Below, piece by piece: positions 23,449 through 34,929 of a stretch of 46,151 nt of DNA (position 1 is the first letter of the stretch; the number at the start of each line of letters is the position of its first letter). A program made the position numbers and the translations under genes. The notes below the pieces were generated by a model. It was not told where the DNA came from. It ran no database searches and was given only the letters and a program-made list of their open reading frames with translations. The stretch comes from Pseudomonadota bacterium (GTDB taxonomy: Bacteria; Pseudomonadota; Alphaproteobacteria; SP197). The stretch spans positions 1-46,151 of the forward strand of contig JBCCIS010000041.1 in the NCBI GenBank assembly GCA_039028155.1, read 5' to 3'.

Positions 23449-25539
23449 ATGGCCGATGCGAAGTATGCGGCGCTTGAGGAGCGTGCCGACCGGCAACGCC
23501 GCCGCCGCCGCGCGGCCATTCAGATGGCTGTCGTCAACGGCCTCTTGTTCCTGCTGGGCGCGGCCGCTGCGTTCCTGGCGCTTCGCTCGTCGTCAGGCCA
23601 GATGGTCGCGCTGATCGCCGCCATCGTGGTCGTTGCCCTTGGCATTCTATCCGCGATCTTCATCGTCCTGAGTGCTCGGTCGCAGGCCCGCGCCCTGCCG
23701 GTCGACGTGCTGGATGCAGTGGTCGATGGTCCCGTCGGGATGTTTCATGTCGACGATCGTGGCGCCGTCACGTTCATGAACTCGAGCCTTTGCGACTGGC
23801 TCGAGGCCGACGACCGGGAGGAGTTCGCGCGCGGGCTATTCCAGCAAGCCCTGGACGGGGCGGATAGTGAGCCGCGTTTGGAGGTCAGAACCACGACTGG
23901 TCGCCTTTTGCGTTTGACCGCCAACATCATGGACATCGATGGCGGCGGGCGTATGGGGCTGGTCTGGCGCCGGCATCCGTTCCCCGCCGCGGGGCTGACG
24001 GCGCCGCCCGAGACGCTGGCGCGCCACTTTATCGATTTGCTGGACGAAACGCCGCTTGGGGCCGCCGTCGTCGATTCGACGGGCAAGCTGGTCACCGCCA
24101 ACCCGGCTCTCGTCGCCATGCTCGGCGACCAGCACATCGAGGGCCGCTATCTGGCCGACTATGTCGCGGTCGAGGATCGCTGGGGACTGATCCGGCTTTT
24201 GGCCGACGCTGCCCAGTCTGGCTCCCAGCGCGGCGCCATCGAGGTGCGCCTGGCCAACGACAGCGAGCGAAGCACGACCATGATCCTGACCCCGTTGCGT
24301 CAGCCCGGCAGCGCGGTGCGCGGTATCCTGCTTCATGCGGTCGACACCACGGCAAAGCGGCACCTGGAGCAGCAGTTCGAGCAGTCCCAACGTCTCCAGG
24401 CGGTTGGCCAACTGGCCGGCGGCATCGCCCACGATTTCAACAACATCCTGACCGCCATCAAGGGCTTCTGCGATCTGCTGCTGCGCCGCCACCAGGCGGG
24501 CGACCCGTCGTTCGGCGAGATCACCCATATCCGGCGCGAAACAGACCGGGCGGCGGGGCTGGTGCGCCAGTTGCTCACCTTCTCGCGCCGCCAGACGCCT
24601 CGGCCCCAGGTGCTCTCCCTGGACCGAACGATCGATGACCTGTCGCAGCTCCTTCGGCGTCTGATCGGTGAGGACGTGACGCTTCATGTCGAGAGCGACG
24701 CCGACCAAAGCTCGGTCCGGGCCGACCAGGGGCAGCTAGAGCAGATCATCACCAATCTGGTCGTGAATGCGCGCGACGCCATGCCCCAGGGCGGCCGCAT
24801 CTTGCTTCGGACATCCGAGGTGGAACTGCGCGAGCCGCACGCGACGGCTCACGGTATGGCGCCGGTGGGACCCTATGTCTGCCTGGAAGTGGTGGACGAG
24901 GGCTGCGGTATCGCTGAGGCGGATCTGGCCAAGATCTTCGAGCCTTTCTTCACCACCAAAGACGTCGGCAAGGGCACAGGACTGGGGCTGGCGACCGTCT
25001 ACGGCGTGCTGCAACAAAACGACGGCTTTATCGAAGTCGAGAGCGAGGTCGGCGCGGGCACGGTCTTCCGGGTCTATCTGCCCCGCGTTCGCGCGATCGG
25101 CGTGCCGCTGGAACCGATTGCTGTGGATAACGTCGCCGAACCCGCCGTCTCGGTGCCGCGGGACAAGGGAACGGTGCTCTTGGTCGAGGACGAGGACACC
25201 GTGCGCCAGTTTGCGGTGAGGGCGCTCAGCGCCAGTGGCTACAACGTCATGTCGGCGGAATCGCCCGCCGTGGCGCTGGGTTTGTTGGACGGCTATCAGG
25301 GTCCGCTCGACCTAATCGTCAGCGATGTCGTCATGCCCGGGATGAGCGGACCTGAGTTTGTCGCCGCGGTAACCAAACAGCGCGGGCCGCTCAAGGTAAT
25401 CTATATATCCGGCTATGCGGAAGACGCCGTCGGTTCAGACGCGATCGACGATGCCGCCTTTCTCGCCAAACCCTTTGATCTGGCGCAGCTTTCCGCCAAG
25501 GTCGGCGAGGTTTTGAACCAGCACGGTACGGCCGCCTGA
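23449..25539 (+). CDS. cckA: Hybrid sensor histidine kinase CckA
   Basis: Membrane-bound bifunctional kinase/phosphatase at the top of the CtrA relay (696 aa from the ATG at 23449; the frame is open to 23386). After a basic N-terminus there are two transmembrane helices (about 24-44 and 51-74), then two PAS-like sensor domains (about 85-180 and 200-310). The HisKA helix follows, with His328 in [17 protein letters not shown]. The ATPase domain has the N box [12 protein letters not shown]1 [22 protein letters not shown] and [12 protein letters not shown]. The C-terminal receiver has Asp626 in [13 protein letters not shown] and Lys in FLAKPFD. It has its own upstream region of 190 bases after the dksA terminator, with no CtrA box that I could see. 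Confidence 0.95.
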   Translation: MADAKYAALEERADRQRRRRRAAIQMAVVNGLLFLLGAAAAFLALRSSSGQMVALIAAIVVVALGILSAIFIVLSARSQARALPVDVLDAVVDGPVGMFHVDDRGAVTFMNSSLCDWLEADDREEFARGLFQQALDGADSEPRLEVRTTTGRLLRLTANIMDIDGGGRMGLVWRRHPFPAAGLTAPPETLARHFIDLLDETPLGAAVVDSTGKLVTANPALVAMLGDQHIEGRYLADYVAVEDRWGLIRLLADAAQSGSQRGAIEVRLANDSERSTTMILTPLRQPGSAVRGILLHAVDTTAKRHLEQQFEQSQRLQAVGQLAGGIAHDFNNILTAIKGFCDLLLRRHQAGDPSFGEITHIRRETDRAAGLVRQLLTFSRRQTPRPQVLSLDRTIDDLSQLLRRLIGEDVTLHVESDADQSSVRADQGQLEQIITNLVVNARDAMPQGGRILLRTSEVELREPHATAHGMAPVGPYVCLEVVDEGCGIAEADLAKIFEPFFTTKDVGKGTGLGLATVYGVLQQNDGFIEVESEVGAGTVFRVYLPRVRAIGVPLEPIAVDNVAEPAVSVPRDKGTVLLVEDEDTVRQFAVRALSASGYNVMSAESPAVALGLLDGYQGPLDLIVSDVVMPGMSGPEFVAAVTKQRGPLKVIYISGYAEDAVGSDAIDDAAFLAKPFDLAQLSAKVGEVLNQHGTAA

Positions 25540-25603
25540 TCCGGCTCGCCAGACGTCGTCGTTAACCTTTTCACGCCCAGCGTTGTTCTAATCTCCATGG
25601 TTT

Positions 25604-25618
25604 GTTCTATTTTAGTTC
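25604..25618 (+). promoter_or_regulatory. Alphaproteobacterial LexA (SOS) box of recA
   Basis: GTTC at 25604-25607, seven bases, then GTTC at 25615-25618: an exact match to the direct-repeat LexA operator of alphaproteobacteria. A third GTTC lies at 25585. The box overlaps a plausible promoter (TTGTTC as -35 with a TATGTG-like -10 near 25623), so LexA binding would block recA transcription until DNA damage. Confidence 0.82.
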
Positions 25619-25695
25619 TTGCTATGTGAGAACAAAAACGGTACCAGGATGTTTCGTTGCGCCGCCCCCGGCGCCGTGGAATAAGGAGACCGTCG

Positions 25696-26797
<1,102 letters not shown>

Positions 26798-26799
<2 letters not shown>

Positions 26800-26859
26800 A
26801 GCGGATCATGGTTAGGTGGAACCGTCTTACGGTTCCACCTAACGATGTGAATCCGCTCT
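26798..26859. repeat. 62-nt palindromic repeat element, copy 1 (overlaps the recA stop)
   Basis: A near-perfect palindrome runs from AGAGCGGAT to ATCCGCTCT. Its core is a 17-base perfect stem (GTTAGGTGGAACCGT paired with ACGGTTCCACCTAAC, plus CTT in the loop). The outer 9-base arms are separated from the core by short unpaired bases. Two bases of the recA stop codon lie inside it. It could serve as the recA terminator or as a dispersed palindromic unit; no T-run follows. Confidence 0.75.
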
Positions 26860-26871
26860 TCATCTATGAAT

Positions 26872-26933
26872 AGAGCAGATTCACCTGTCTCGTCGGAATC
26901 GCGAAGCGATTCCACCAAAACAGGATCTGCTCT
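26872..26933. repeat. 62-nt palindromic repeat element, copy 2 (opposite orientation)
   Basis: A second palindrome from AGAGCAGAT to ATCTGCTCT with the perfect inner stem GGAATCGC-GAA-GCGATTCC. It is exactly the same length as copy 1. When copy 1 is reversed, the two share about two thirds of their bases, including AGAGC-x-GATTCAC at one end and TTCCACC in the core. The two therefore belong to one family, placed 12 bases apart in opposite orientation. The rest of the recA-to-27098 gap (26934-27097) shows no gene. Confidence 0.72.
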
Positions 26934-27097
26934 AAGACAAACGTTCAGCCCGACCTCCCTGAGCGTGTCCGTCGCGCCGGTGTTCCCCACGCACCGGCGC
27001 GATGGGTGTTGCGGACGACGCATCGGCGTCAGCAACGCCTTGACGGCGCCAGGTCGATCGCGTCCCCTCATCGCCGTGGCAAGCGGGAGTAGGGGCT

Positions 27098-27514
27098 ATG
27101 GCCGACCGAGCGACGAACGAACAGACCCTTCGCGATCTGATCGATGTCTTCTGGAACCAGCAGGCGTTTGATCAGTTTGACAGGTTCTTCCACGAAACCG
27201 CGGTCCGGCATTCCGGCATCACCGACTACCCGGGATCCGAGGGCTTGTGCGATCGTTTCGCCGTGCCCTTCGTTCAGGCGTTCCCGGACTTGAGCCACGA
27301 GATCGTGTTTCTTGTGGTCGACGGTGACGTGGCGGCCATGCGTTACCACGGAACCGGCACGCTGAAGGGCGACTACGGCGGCTTGAAAGCGGCGGAACAG
27401 AAGCTGGACTACCACGGCACCGTGATCTTCCAGATGCGCGATGGGCGCATTGCCGAAGTCTGGGGCCATTCCGACCTCGCCGACTGGGTGGCCGCCCAGG
27501 ACAATAACGCCTGA
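27098..27514 (+). CDS. SnoaL-like (NTF2 fold) ester cyclase family protein
   Basis: A 138-aa protein with the NTF2/SnoaL fold pattern: helix NEQTLRDLIDVFWNQQAFDQFDRFF, then HSGITDYPGSEGLCDRFAVPFVQAFPDLSHEI, the strand pair VDGDVAAMRYHGTGTLKGDY, and the closing VIFQMRDGRIAEVWGHSDLADW. Family members include polyketide cyclases and many proteins of unknown role. His and Asp residues line the expected pocket, but no substrate can be given. It stands alone between recA and alaS. The start ATG at 27098 follows a GGGAGTAGGGG ribosome-binding region. Confidence 0.75.
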   Translation: MADRATNEQTLRDLIDVFWNQQAFDQFDRFFHETAVRHSGITDYPGSEGLCDRFAVPFVQAFPDLSHEIVFLVVDGDVAAMRYHGTGTLKGDYGGLKAAEQKLDYHGTVIFQMRDGRIAEVWGHSDLADWVAAQDNNA

Positions 27515-27690
27515 GGGGCGCTGCCAAGCAGTCTTGACCGGCCGGTTTGAACCGCCACATCTCCTGGCGGGCCAGTGCCGCCTGCTGGACAGCGGCGGGG
27601 CCCGGCGTTAAAAGCGCGCGGCTCGGGCGTTTCCGGCGATTTTCGTCCGTCCGATGGTAGCCTGAGCCCTGATATCATGAGGAAAAGACC

Positions 27691-30354
<2,664 letters not shown>

Positions 30355-30361
30355 GTCTGCG

Positions 30362-31204
30362 CTATGCCGTCTCGACGATGTCGCGGATCCGGGCGGCGAT
30401 CAAATCCGGGCGGTGGCGCATCTTGGAGACGTGGCCGAGGCCGGGTATTTCGTAGAAGTGACCGTCCTTAGCGAGGTCCGACACGACCTTGCACATGGCG
30501 GGCGCCGTCTGCACGTCCTCGGAAAACGAGATGACGTGGAACGGCACCGGGCAGTCGGGCAGGGCGTCGCGGCAATCGAAATCGAGGCAGGCCTGCCACT
30601 GATCGATGGTGTCTTCCGGTGCGCGCCCGCCGAACCGCGCCGAATAGGCGTCCTTGATCTGCGGCCACAGCGCGGGATCGTGCAACGCCTTGGCGGGATA
30701 GGCATAAACCGCGTAGTGCACCGGCAGGAAGTAATCGGGCAGCTCGACGCCTTCGCGCCTTAACCGGATCTCGGCTTCCATCCAGTCGCGCGTGAAGCCG
30801 TCGATATAGGCGGCGGTTCCCATGGGGATCGCCAAGCGTACCTTGTCGGGAAAATCGATCGCGACCTGTTGGGTGATCAGCCCGCCCATGGAGAGGCCGC
30901 ATACGACGACCGGGCCGTCGCAGCATGCATCGATCAGTGCCGCGCAGTCCGCCGCGAAGTCGGCCATGGTCCACGGGCCGGCCGGCGACGTGGTGCCGGG
31001 AATGCCGCGGGGGTCATAGGTGATGCAGTGGAAGGCATCGGTCAGTTCGTTGAACAGGTGCAGATAACTCTCGGCCGGTGCGTCGCCGCCGGGGACAAAG
31101 ACGATGTCGGGTCCCGAACCTTCGTCGACGACGCGCATCGAGACGTCACCGGCGCTGATCTGGCGCACGCGCGCATTGGGTCCGAAAGCCGGATAGCCAG
31201 ACAT
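30362..31204 (-). CDS. Alpha/beta hydrolase
   Basis: Serine hydrolase of the alpha/beta fold (280 aa). The oxyanion region is IVFVPGGDAPAESYLHLFNEL, the nucleophile elbow is CGLSMGGLI (Ser in GLSMGG), the acid is probably Asp in SFSEDVQTAP, and the catalytic His is in EIPGLGHVSKM near the C-terminus. No signal peptide, so cytosolic. The GLSMGG-type elbow and overall pattern fit esterases, lactonases and C-C bond hydrolases; no substrate can be assigned. A GGGAGAC ribosome-binding site precedes the ATG at 31204. It follows icd by 30 bases and may be cotranscribed with it. Confidence 0.84.
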   Translation of the reverse strand: MSGYPAFGPNARVRQISAGDVSMRVVDEGSGPDIVFVPGGDAPAESYLHLFNELTDAFHCITYDPRGIPGTTSPAGPWTMADFAADCAALIDACCDGPVVVCGLSMGGLITQQVAIDFPDKVRLAIPMGTAAYIDGFTRDWMEAEIRLRREGVELPDYFLPVHYAVYAYPAKALHDPALWPQIKDAYSARFGGRAPEDTIDQWQACLDFDCRDALPDCPVPFHVISFSEDVQTAPAMCKVVSDLAKDGHFYEIPGLGHVSKMRHRPDLIAARIRDIVETA

Positions 31205-31234
31205 CGTCGTCTCCCGTCTTGCCGTGACGCCTTG

Positions 31235-32449
31235 TTAGCCGATCTTCTTCTGCAGGTTCTCGTCGAGCTTGGCGAGGAACTGGTTGGTCGTCATGAACGG
31301 CTGGTCCTTGCCGATCAGAATGGCGAGGTCCTTGGTCATGTCGCCGGCTTCGACCGTTTCGACGCAGACATCTTCCAGAGCATGGGCGAAGGCCGTGACG
31401 TCAGGCGTCTCGTCGAACTCGCCGCGATAAGACAGGCCGCGCGTCCAGGCAAAGATCGAGGCGATCGGGTTGGTCGACGTCTCCTTGCCGGCCTGATGCT
31501 GGCGATAGTGGCGCGTCACCGTGCCGTGGGCGGCTTCGGCTTCAACCGTCTTGCCGTCCGGCGTCATCAGGACCGAGGTCATCAGGCCGAGCGAGCCGAA
31601 GCCTTGCGCGACCGTGTCGGACTGTACGTCGCCGTCATAGTTCTTGCACGCCCAGACGAAGCCGCCGTCCCACTTGAGCGCGGCGGCGACCATGTCGTCA
31701 ATCAGGCGGTGTTCGTAGGTGATGCCGGCGGCGTCGAACTTCTCCTTGAACTCGGCGTCGAAGACTTCCTGGAACAGGTCCTTGAAGCGGCCGTCATAGG
31801 CTTTCAGGATCGTGTTCTTGGTCGAGAGATAGACCGGCCATTTGAGGTTCAGGCCATAGTTCATGCAGGCGCGGGCAAAGCCGCGGATCGATTCATCCAG
31901 GTTGTACATGGCAAGCGCCACGCCGCCGCCGGGAAAGTCGAAGACGTCGTGGGTGATGGGCTCGCCGCCGCCCTCGGGCTGAAAGGTGATGGTGAGCTTG
32001 CCCTTGCCCGGAACGACGAAGTCGGTCGCGCGATACTGATCGCCGAACGCGTGACGGCCGATGACGATCGGTTTCGTCCAGCCGGGCACCAGGCGCGGCA
32101 CGTTCTTGCAGATGATCGGCTGGCGGAAAACGGTGCCGCCGAGGATGTTACGGATCGTGCCGTTGGGCGAACGCCACATCTTCTTCAGACCGAATTCCTC
32201 GACCCGCGCTTCGTCGGGCGTGATTGTCGCGCACTTGACGCCGACGCCGTGCTTCTGGATCGCGTGCGCGGCGTCCACCGTGATCTGGTCGTCGGTGGCA
32301 TCGCGGCTTTCGATGCCGAGGTCATAGTAGAGAAGATCGACGTCGAGATAGGGCAGGATCAGCTGGTCCTTGATGAAGGCCCAGATGATCCGTGTCATTT
32401 CGTCGCCGTCGAGTTCGACGACGGGGTTCTTGACCTTGATCTTCGCCAT
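31235..32449 (-). CDS. icd: NADP-dependent isocitrate dehydrogenase
   Basis: TCA-cycle enzyme converting isocitrate to 2-oxoglutarate with NADP+ (404 aa). It belongs to the eukaryote-like type II family common in alphaproteobacteria. Features: N-terminal [14 protein letters not shown], substrate-binding [19 protein letters not shown] and [13 protein letters not shown], the metal-binding aspartates in [34 protein letters not shown], and the NADP loop [15 protein letters not shown]. The start ATG at 32449 has GGAGGCACC upstream. Its promoter lies in the about 100 bases before the LOG gene, which is on the same strand. Confidence 0.97.
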   Translation of the reverse strand: MAKIKVKNPVVELDGDEMTRIIWAFIKDQLILPYLDVDLLYYDLGIESRDATDDQITVDAAHAIQKHGVGVKCATITPDEARVEEFGLKKMWRSPNGTIRNILGGTVFRQPIICKNVPRLVPGWTKPIVIGRHAFGDQYRATDFVVPGKGKLTITFQPEGGGEPITHDVFDFPGGGVALAMYNLDESIRGFARACMNYGLNLKWPVYLSTKNTILKAYDGRFKDLFQEVFDAEFKEKFDAAGITYEHRLIDDMVAAALKWDGGFVWACKNYDGDVQSDTVAQGFGSLGLMTSVLMTPDGKTVEAEAAHGTVTRHYRQHQAGKETSTNPIASIFAWTRGLSYRGEFDETPDVTAFAHALEDVCVETVEAGDMTKDLAILIGKDQPFMTTNQFLAKLDENLQKKIG

Positions 32450-32555
32450 GGGTGCCTCCGGATCAGCGTATCTGCGTGGTGGATTGGGCCGTCATTGTGC
32501 AGCGCAACATAAACCGCGCATCGTCCGGTTCAAGGGAAATTCCCGCACCCATCGC

Positions 32556-33113
32556 CTAGGCCGGCCGAGCGACGCCGAGAGCCGGCAGGACAGCCTCGGC
32601 ATCAGGCACGAGGGAGTAGAAGTCGTGGATCGTCTCAGGCGCGAAACGGTGCGCGATCAGGCCATCAAGCATCGTCGTCAGATCGGACCAGTACCCGTCG
32701 ACATCGACCAGCACCGATGGCTTGGCGTGCAGGCCCAAAAGGCGCAGCGTGACGACCTCCATCATCTCGTCGACCGTGCCGATACCGCCGGGCAGGCTGA
32801 CAAAGGCGTCGGCGCGCTCGATCATCACCGCTTTGCGCGCGAACATGGTCTCGACCTCGATCATGTGGGTCAGACCCTCATGCGCCACCTCGACCCGGCG
32901 CAGCATGGTGGGGATGATACCGGTGACGACGCCATTGGCGGCGAGCGCCGCGTCGGCCACGATGCCCATCAAGCCGACATGGGCGCCGCCATAGATCAAC
33001 TCGATATCGTGCTTGGCGATGGTTTCGCCTAGTATCTGGGCCTGCTGGCGATAGATCTCCCGATCGCCCAGGCTTGAACCGCAGAAGACGCAGATGGACC
33101 GGATCTCAACCAT
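32556..33113 (-). CDS. LOG/TIGR00730 family phosphoribohydrolase-like protein
   Basis: Rossmann-fold protein (185 aa) of the LOG family, whose members release the base from cytokinin nucleotides or from AMP. The signature is complete: SICVFCGSSLG at the start, LIYGGAHVGLMG, MFARKAVMI with the conserved Arg-Lys, and SLPGGIGTVDEMMEV (PGGxGTxxE). No plant-hormone genes are near, and in bacteria the physiological role is often unclear. I placed the start at the ATG at 33113, as family proteins begin right before the first strand. That start shares bases with the start of the divergent gene, so neither gene has room for an ordinary promoter between them. Confidence 0.86.
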   Translation of the reverse strand: MVEIRSICVFCGSSLGDREIYRQQAQILGETIAKHDIELIYGGAHVGLMGIVADAALAANGVVTGIIPTMLRRVEVAHEGLTHMIEVETMFARKAVMIERADAFVSLPGGIGTVDEMMEVVTLRLLGLHAKPSVLVDVDGYWSDLTTMLDGLIAHRFAPETIHDFYSLVPDAEAVLPALGVARPA

Positions 33114-33483
33114 GATGGATCGTTTCGTTCTTATGTTGCTGGTGCTGGCGGTCGTGGCCGGCATCCGGCCGGCGACAGCCGGCGAGGCGGATGTGGTTGC
33201 GGTTGAGGTAATCGAAACCGCCGAGCGCGTCTATACGTTCCACGTGACGGTGGCCCATGCCGATACCGGCTGGGAGCACTATGCGGACCGGTGGGATGTC
33301 GTCGCGCCTGACGGCACGGTCCTGGGGACGCGGGTGCTGTTTCACCCCCATGTCGAGGAACAGCCGTTCCGGCGCAGCCTGTCAGGCGTCGAGATCCCCC
33401 AAGGCATCACCGAGGTCGAGGTGCGCGCCCATGACAGCCAGCATGGCCTGGGCGGCGCCGTCATGACCGTTACCCTGCCGTGA
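33112..33483 (+). CDS. Small exported protein of unknown function
   Basis: A 123-aa protein with a Sec signal peptide (MDRFVLMLLVLAVVAGIRPATAG, cleavage likely after ATAG). The mature part is about 100 residues, beta-rich and largely acidic/His-containing: YTFHVTVAHADTGWEHYADRWDVVAPDG, TRVLFHPHVEEQPF, then EVRAHDSQHGLGG. The several His residues could bind a metal, but no family motif is recognised. Start at ATG 33112 or the adjacent ATG 33115. It is divergent from the LOG gene, with the two start codons interlocked. The downstream LysM gene is 93 bases away. Probably periplasmic. Confidence 0.7.
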   Translation: MMDRFVLMLLVLAVVAGIRPATAGEADVVAVEVIETAERVYTFHVTVAHADTGWEHYADRWDVVAPDGTVLGTRVLFHPHVEEQPFRRSLSGVEIPQGITEVEVRAHDSQHGLGGAVMTVTLP

Positions 33484-33576
33484 ATCCTGGGCAATCCGGG
33501 TGATTTGTTGCCTTCTTGACAATCATGCTACACCGGGGCGCTTGGACCGCACCGTGAAGAAGTCGACGCTACTGAC

Positions 33577-34878
33577 ATGAGGACCGTTCTCGCCCTTGTA
33601 GTGCTGCTTGTGCTCGCCGCTCTCGTGTTCTTTGTGATTGAGCCCGACGATGCAGAGCAGAACGCAGAGATTACCACCGAGACCAGTGACGTCTCCGGCG
33701 GTGATGATGACGATGGCAACACCGCGACGACGACCGGGGGCGACGAGGGCGGTGAAACCGCCGCGTCGGACGCCGGCGCCGATGACGCCAGCACGGCAGC
33801 TCAGACATCGGACACGGACGAAAACGCCACAACCGAGGACGCTGCATCCGCGGATGCCACGACCGAGGAGCAGGCTGGAAGTGACCAGGTCGACACGAAC
33901 CAGACCGATACGGACGACGGTACCGAGACCGCGGCGCTCCAGGACGACACCTCCGGCGATATGACCGGGGTCGAACCGGTCACGCCAAGCTTCGATATCG
34001 TGCGTGTCGAGACCACCGGAGACGCGGTGATGGCAGGCCGCGCATCACCCGGCGCGACCGTTCAGATCTATAGCCACGACGGTCTGGTCGCGGAGACAAC
34101 GGCGGACGATCGCGGCGACTGGGTCATCGTTCTCGACGAGCCGCTGGAAGCGGGCAGCCATGAGTTGTGGTTGAAGTCCGAAGACACGAACGGGACGGTC
34201 AGCGAATCACGTGAAAGCGTGGCGATGCTGGTGCCCGAAGCCGACGATGCGCCTTCGGACGACGGGGCTGCATCGGCATCAGGCACGGCGTCGGCCGGCA
34301 GCGATTCCGCGCCGACGGAAACGTCTGCGGACGATATCGATGAGACCATCGCCGTCCTGGTGCCACGTGACGACGACGGTCAGGTCGAGATCCTGCAGGA
34401 GCCGGAAGACGGTGTGGGTCTTGCCGGCGGTGACGGCCTGTCCCTCGACACGCTGAATTATGATGAAGCCGGCGAGGTCTCGCTTTCCGGCAAGGCCGAG
34501 GCCGGAGCCGAGATCCGCGCCTATGTTGACGGCGAACTCGTCGGGCGCACGCTGGCCAATAGCGCCGGCGAATGGCGCATGATGTTGGAGAAGCCGGTCG
34601 CCGAAGGTCTGCACGCGCTCAGGATCGATCAGGTCGACGAGGGCGGCACCGTTCTGGCGCGTGTTGAAACACCTTTCGACCGCGAGTCCCTGCAGCTACC
34701 GGCGAGCGCGGAGCCGGTTGTGATCATTCAGCCGGGCAACAATCTTTGGACCATCGCGCGCCACTCCTATGGCTCCGGCGTCCACTACACCCATATCTTT
34801 GAGGCCAATCAGGGCCAGATCGCCGATCCCCACCTGATCTATCCCGGCCAGATCTTCGTTCTGCCGACCATCAACTAA
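33577..34878 (+). CDS. LysM peptidoglycan-binding envelope protein with Ig-like repeats
   Basis: A 433-aa envelope protein. Residues 2-21 are one hydrophobic anchor. Residues about 24-130 are a highly acidic, Thr/Asp/Glu/Ala-rich low-complexity spacer. Two bacterial Ig-like units follow (about 145-215, VMAGRASPGATVQIYSHDG; about 300-370, VSLSGKAEAGAEIRAYVDG), separated by another acidic linker. The C-terminal about 50 residues form a LysM domain (VIIQPGNNLWTIARHSYG, DPHLIYPGQIFVLP). It is expected to be tethered in the inner membrane and reach the cell wall. Similar LysM proteins are common in alphaproteobacteria; the precise role is unknown. Confidence 0.84.
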   Translation: MRTVLALVVLLVLAALVFFVIEPDDAEQNAEITTETSDVSGGDDDDGNTATTTGGDEGGETAASDAGADDASTAAQTSDTDENATTEDAASADATTEEQAGSDQVDTNQTDTDDGTETAALQDDTSGDMTGVEPVTPSFDIVRVETTGDAVMAGRASPGATVQIYSHDGLVAETTADDRGDWVIVLDEPLEAGSHELWLKSEDTNGTVSESRESVAMLVPEADDAPSDDGAASASGTASAGSDSAPTETSADDIDETIAVLVPRDDDGQVEILQEPEDGVGLAGGDGLSLDTLNYDEAGEVSLSGKAEAGAEIRAYVDGELVGRTLANSAGEWRMMLEKPVAEGLHALRIDQVDEGGTVLARVETPFDRESLQLPASAEPVVIIQPGNNLWTIARHSYGSGVHYTHIFEANQGQIADPHLIYPGQIFVLPTIN

Positions 34879-34929
34879 GGCCGCCATCTACTGAGGCGAT
34901 CGGCGTGATCGATCGTTCAGGAGGCGGCC
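34879..34929. terminator. Hairpin between convergent LysM and AsmA genes
   Basis: An imperfect 51-base dyad: GGCCGCC pairs with GGCGGCC at the ends, CTGA with TCAG, and CGATCG with CGATCG around a seven-base loop. It begins right after the LysM stop and overlaps the last codons of the AsmA gene. No long T-run follows, so its role as a terminator is tentative. Confidence 0.4.

Noticed and set aside
30869-32512. A 547-codon plus-strand open frame across icd and the hydrolase start
   Set aside because: It is antisense to icd and to the hydrolase, both firmly identified. Long antisense frames are expected in GC-rich DNA, and the translation shows no domain.
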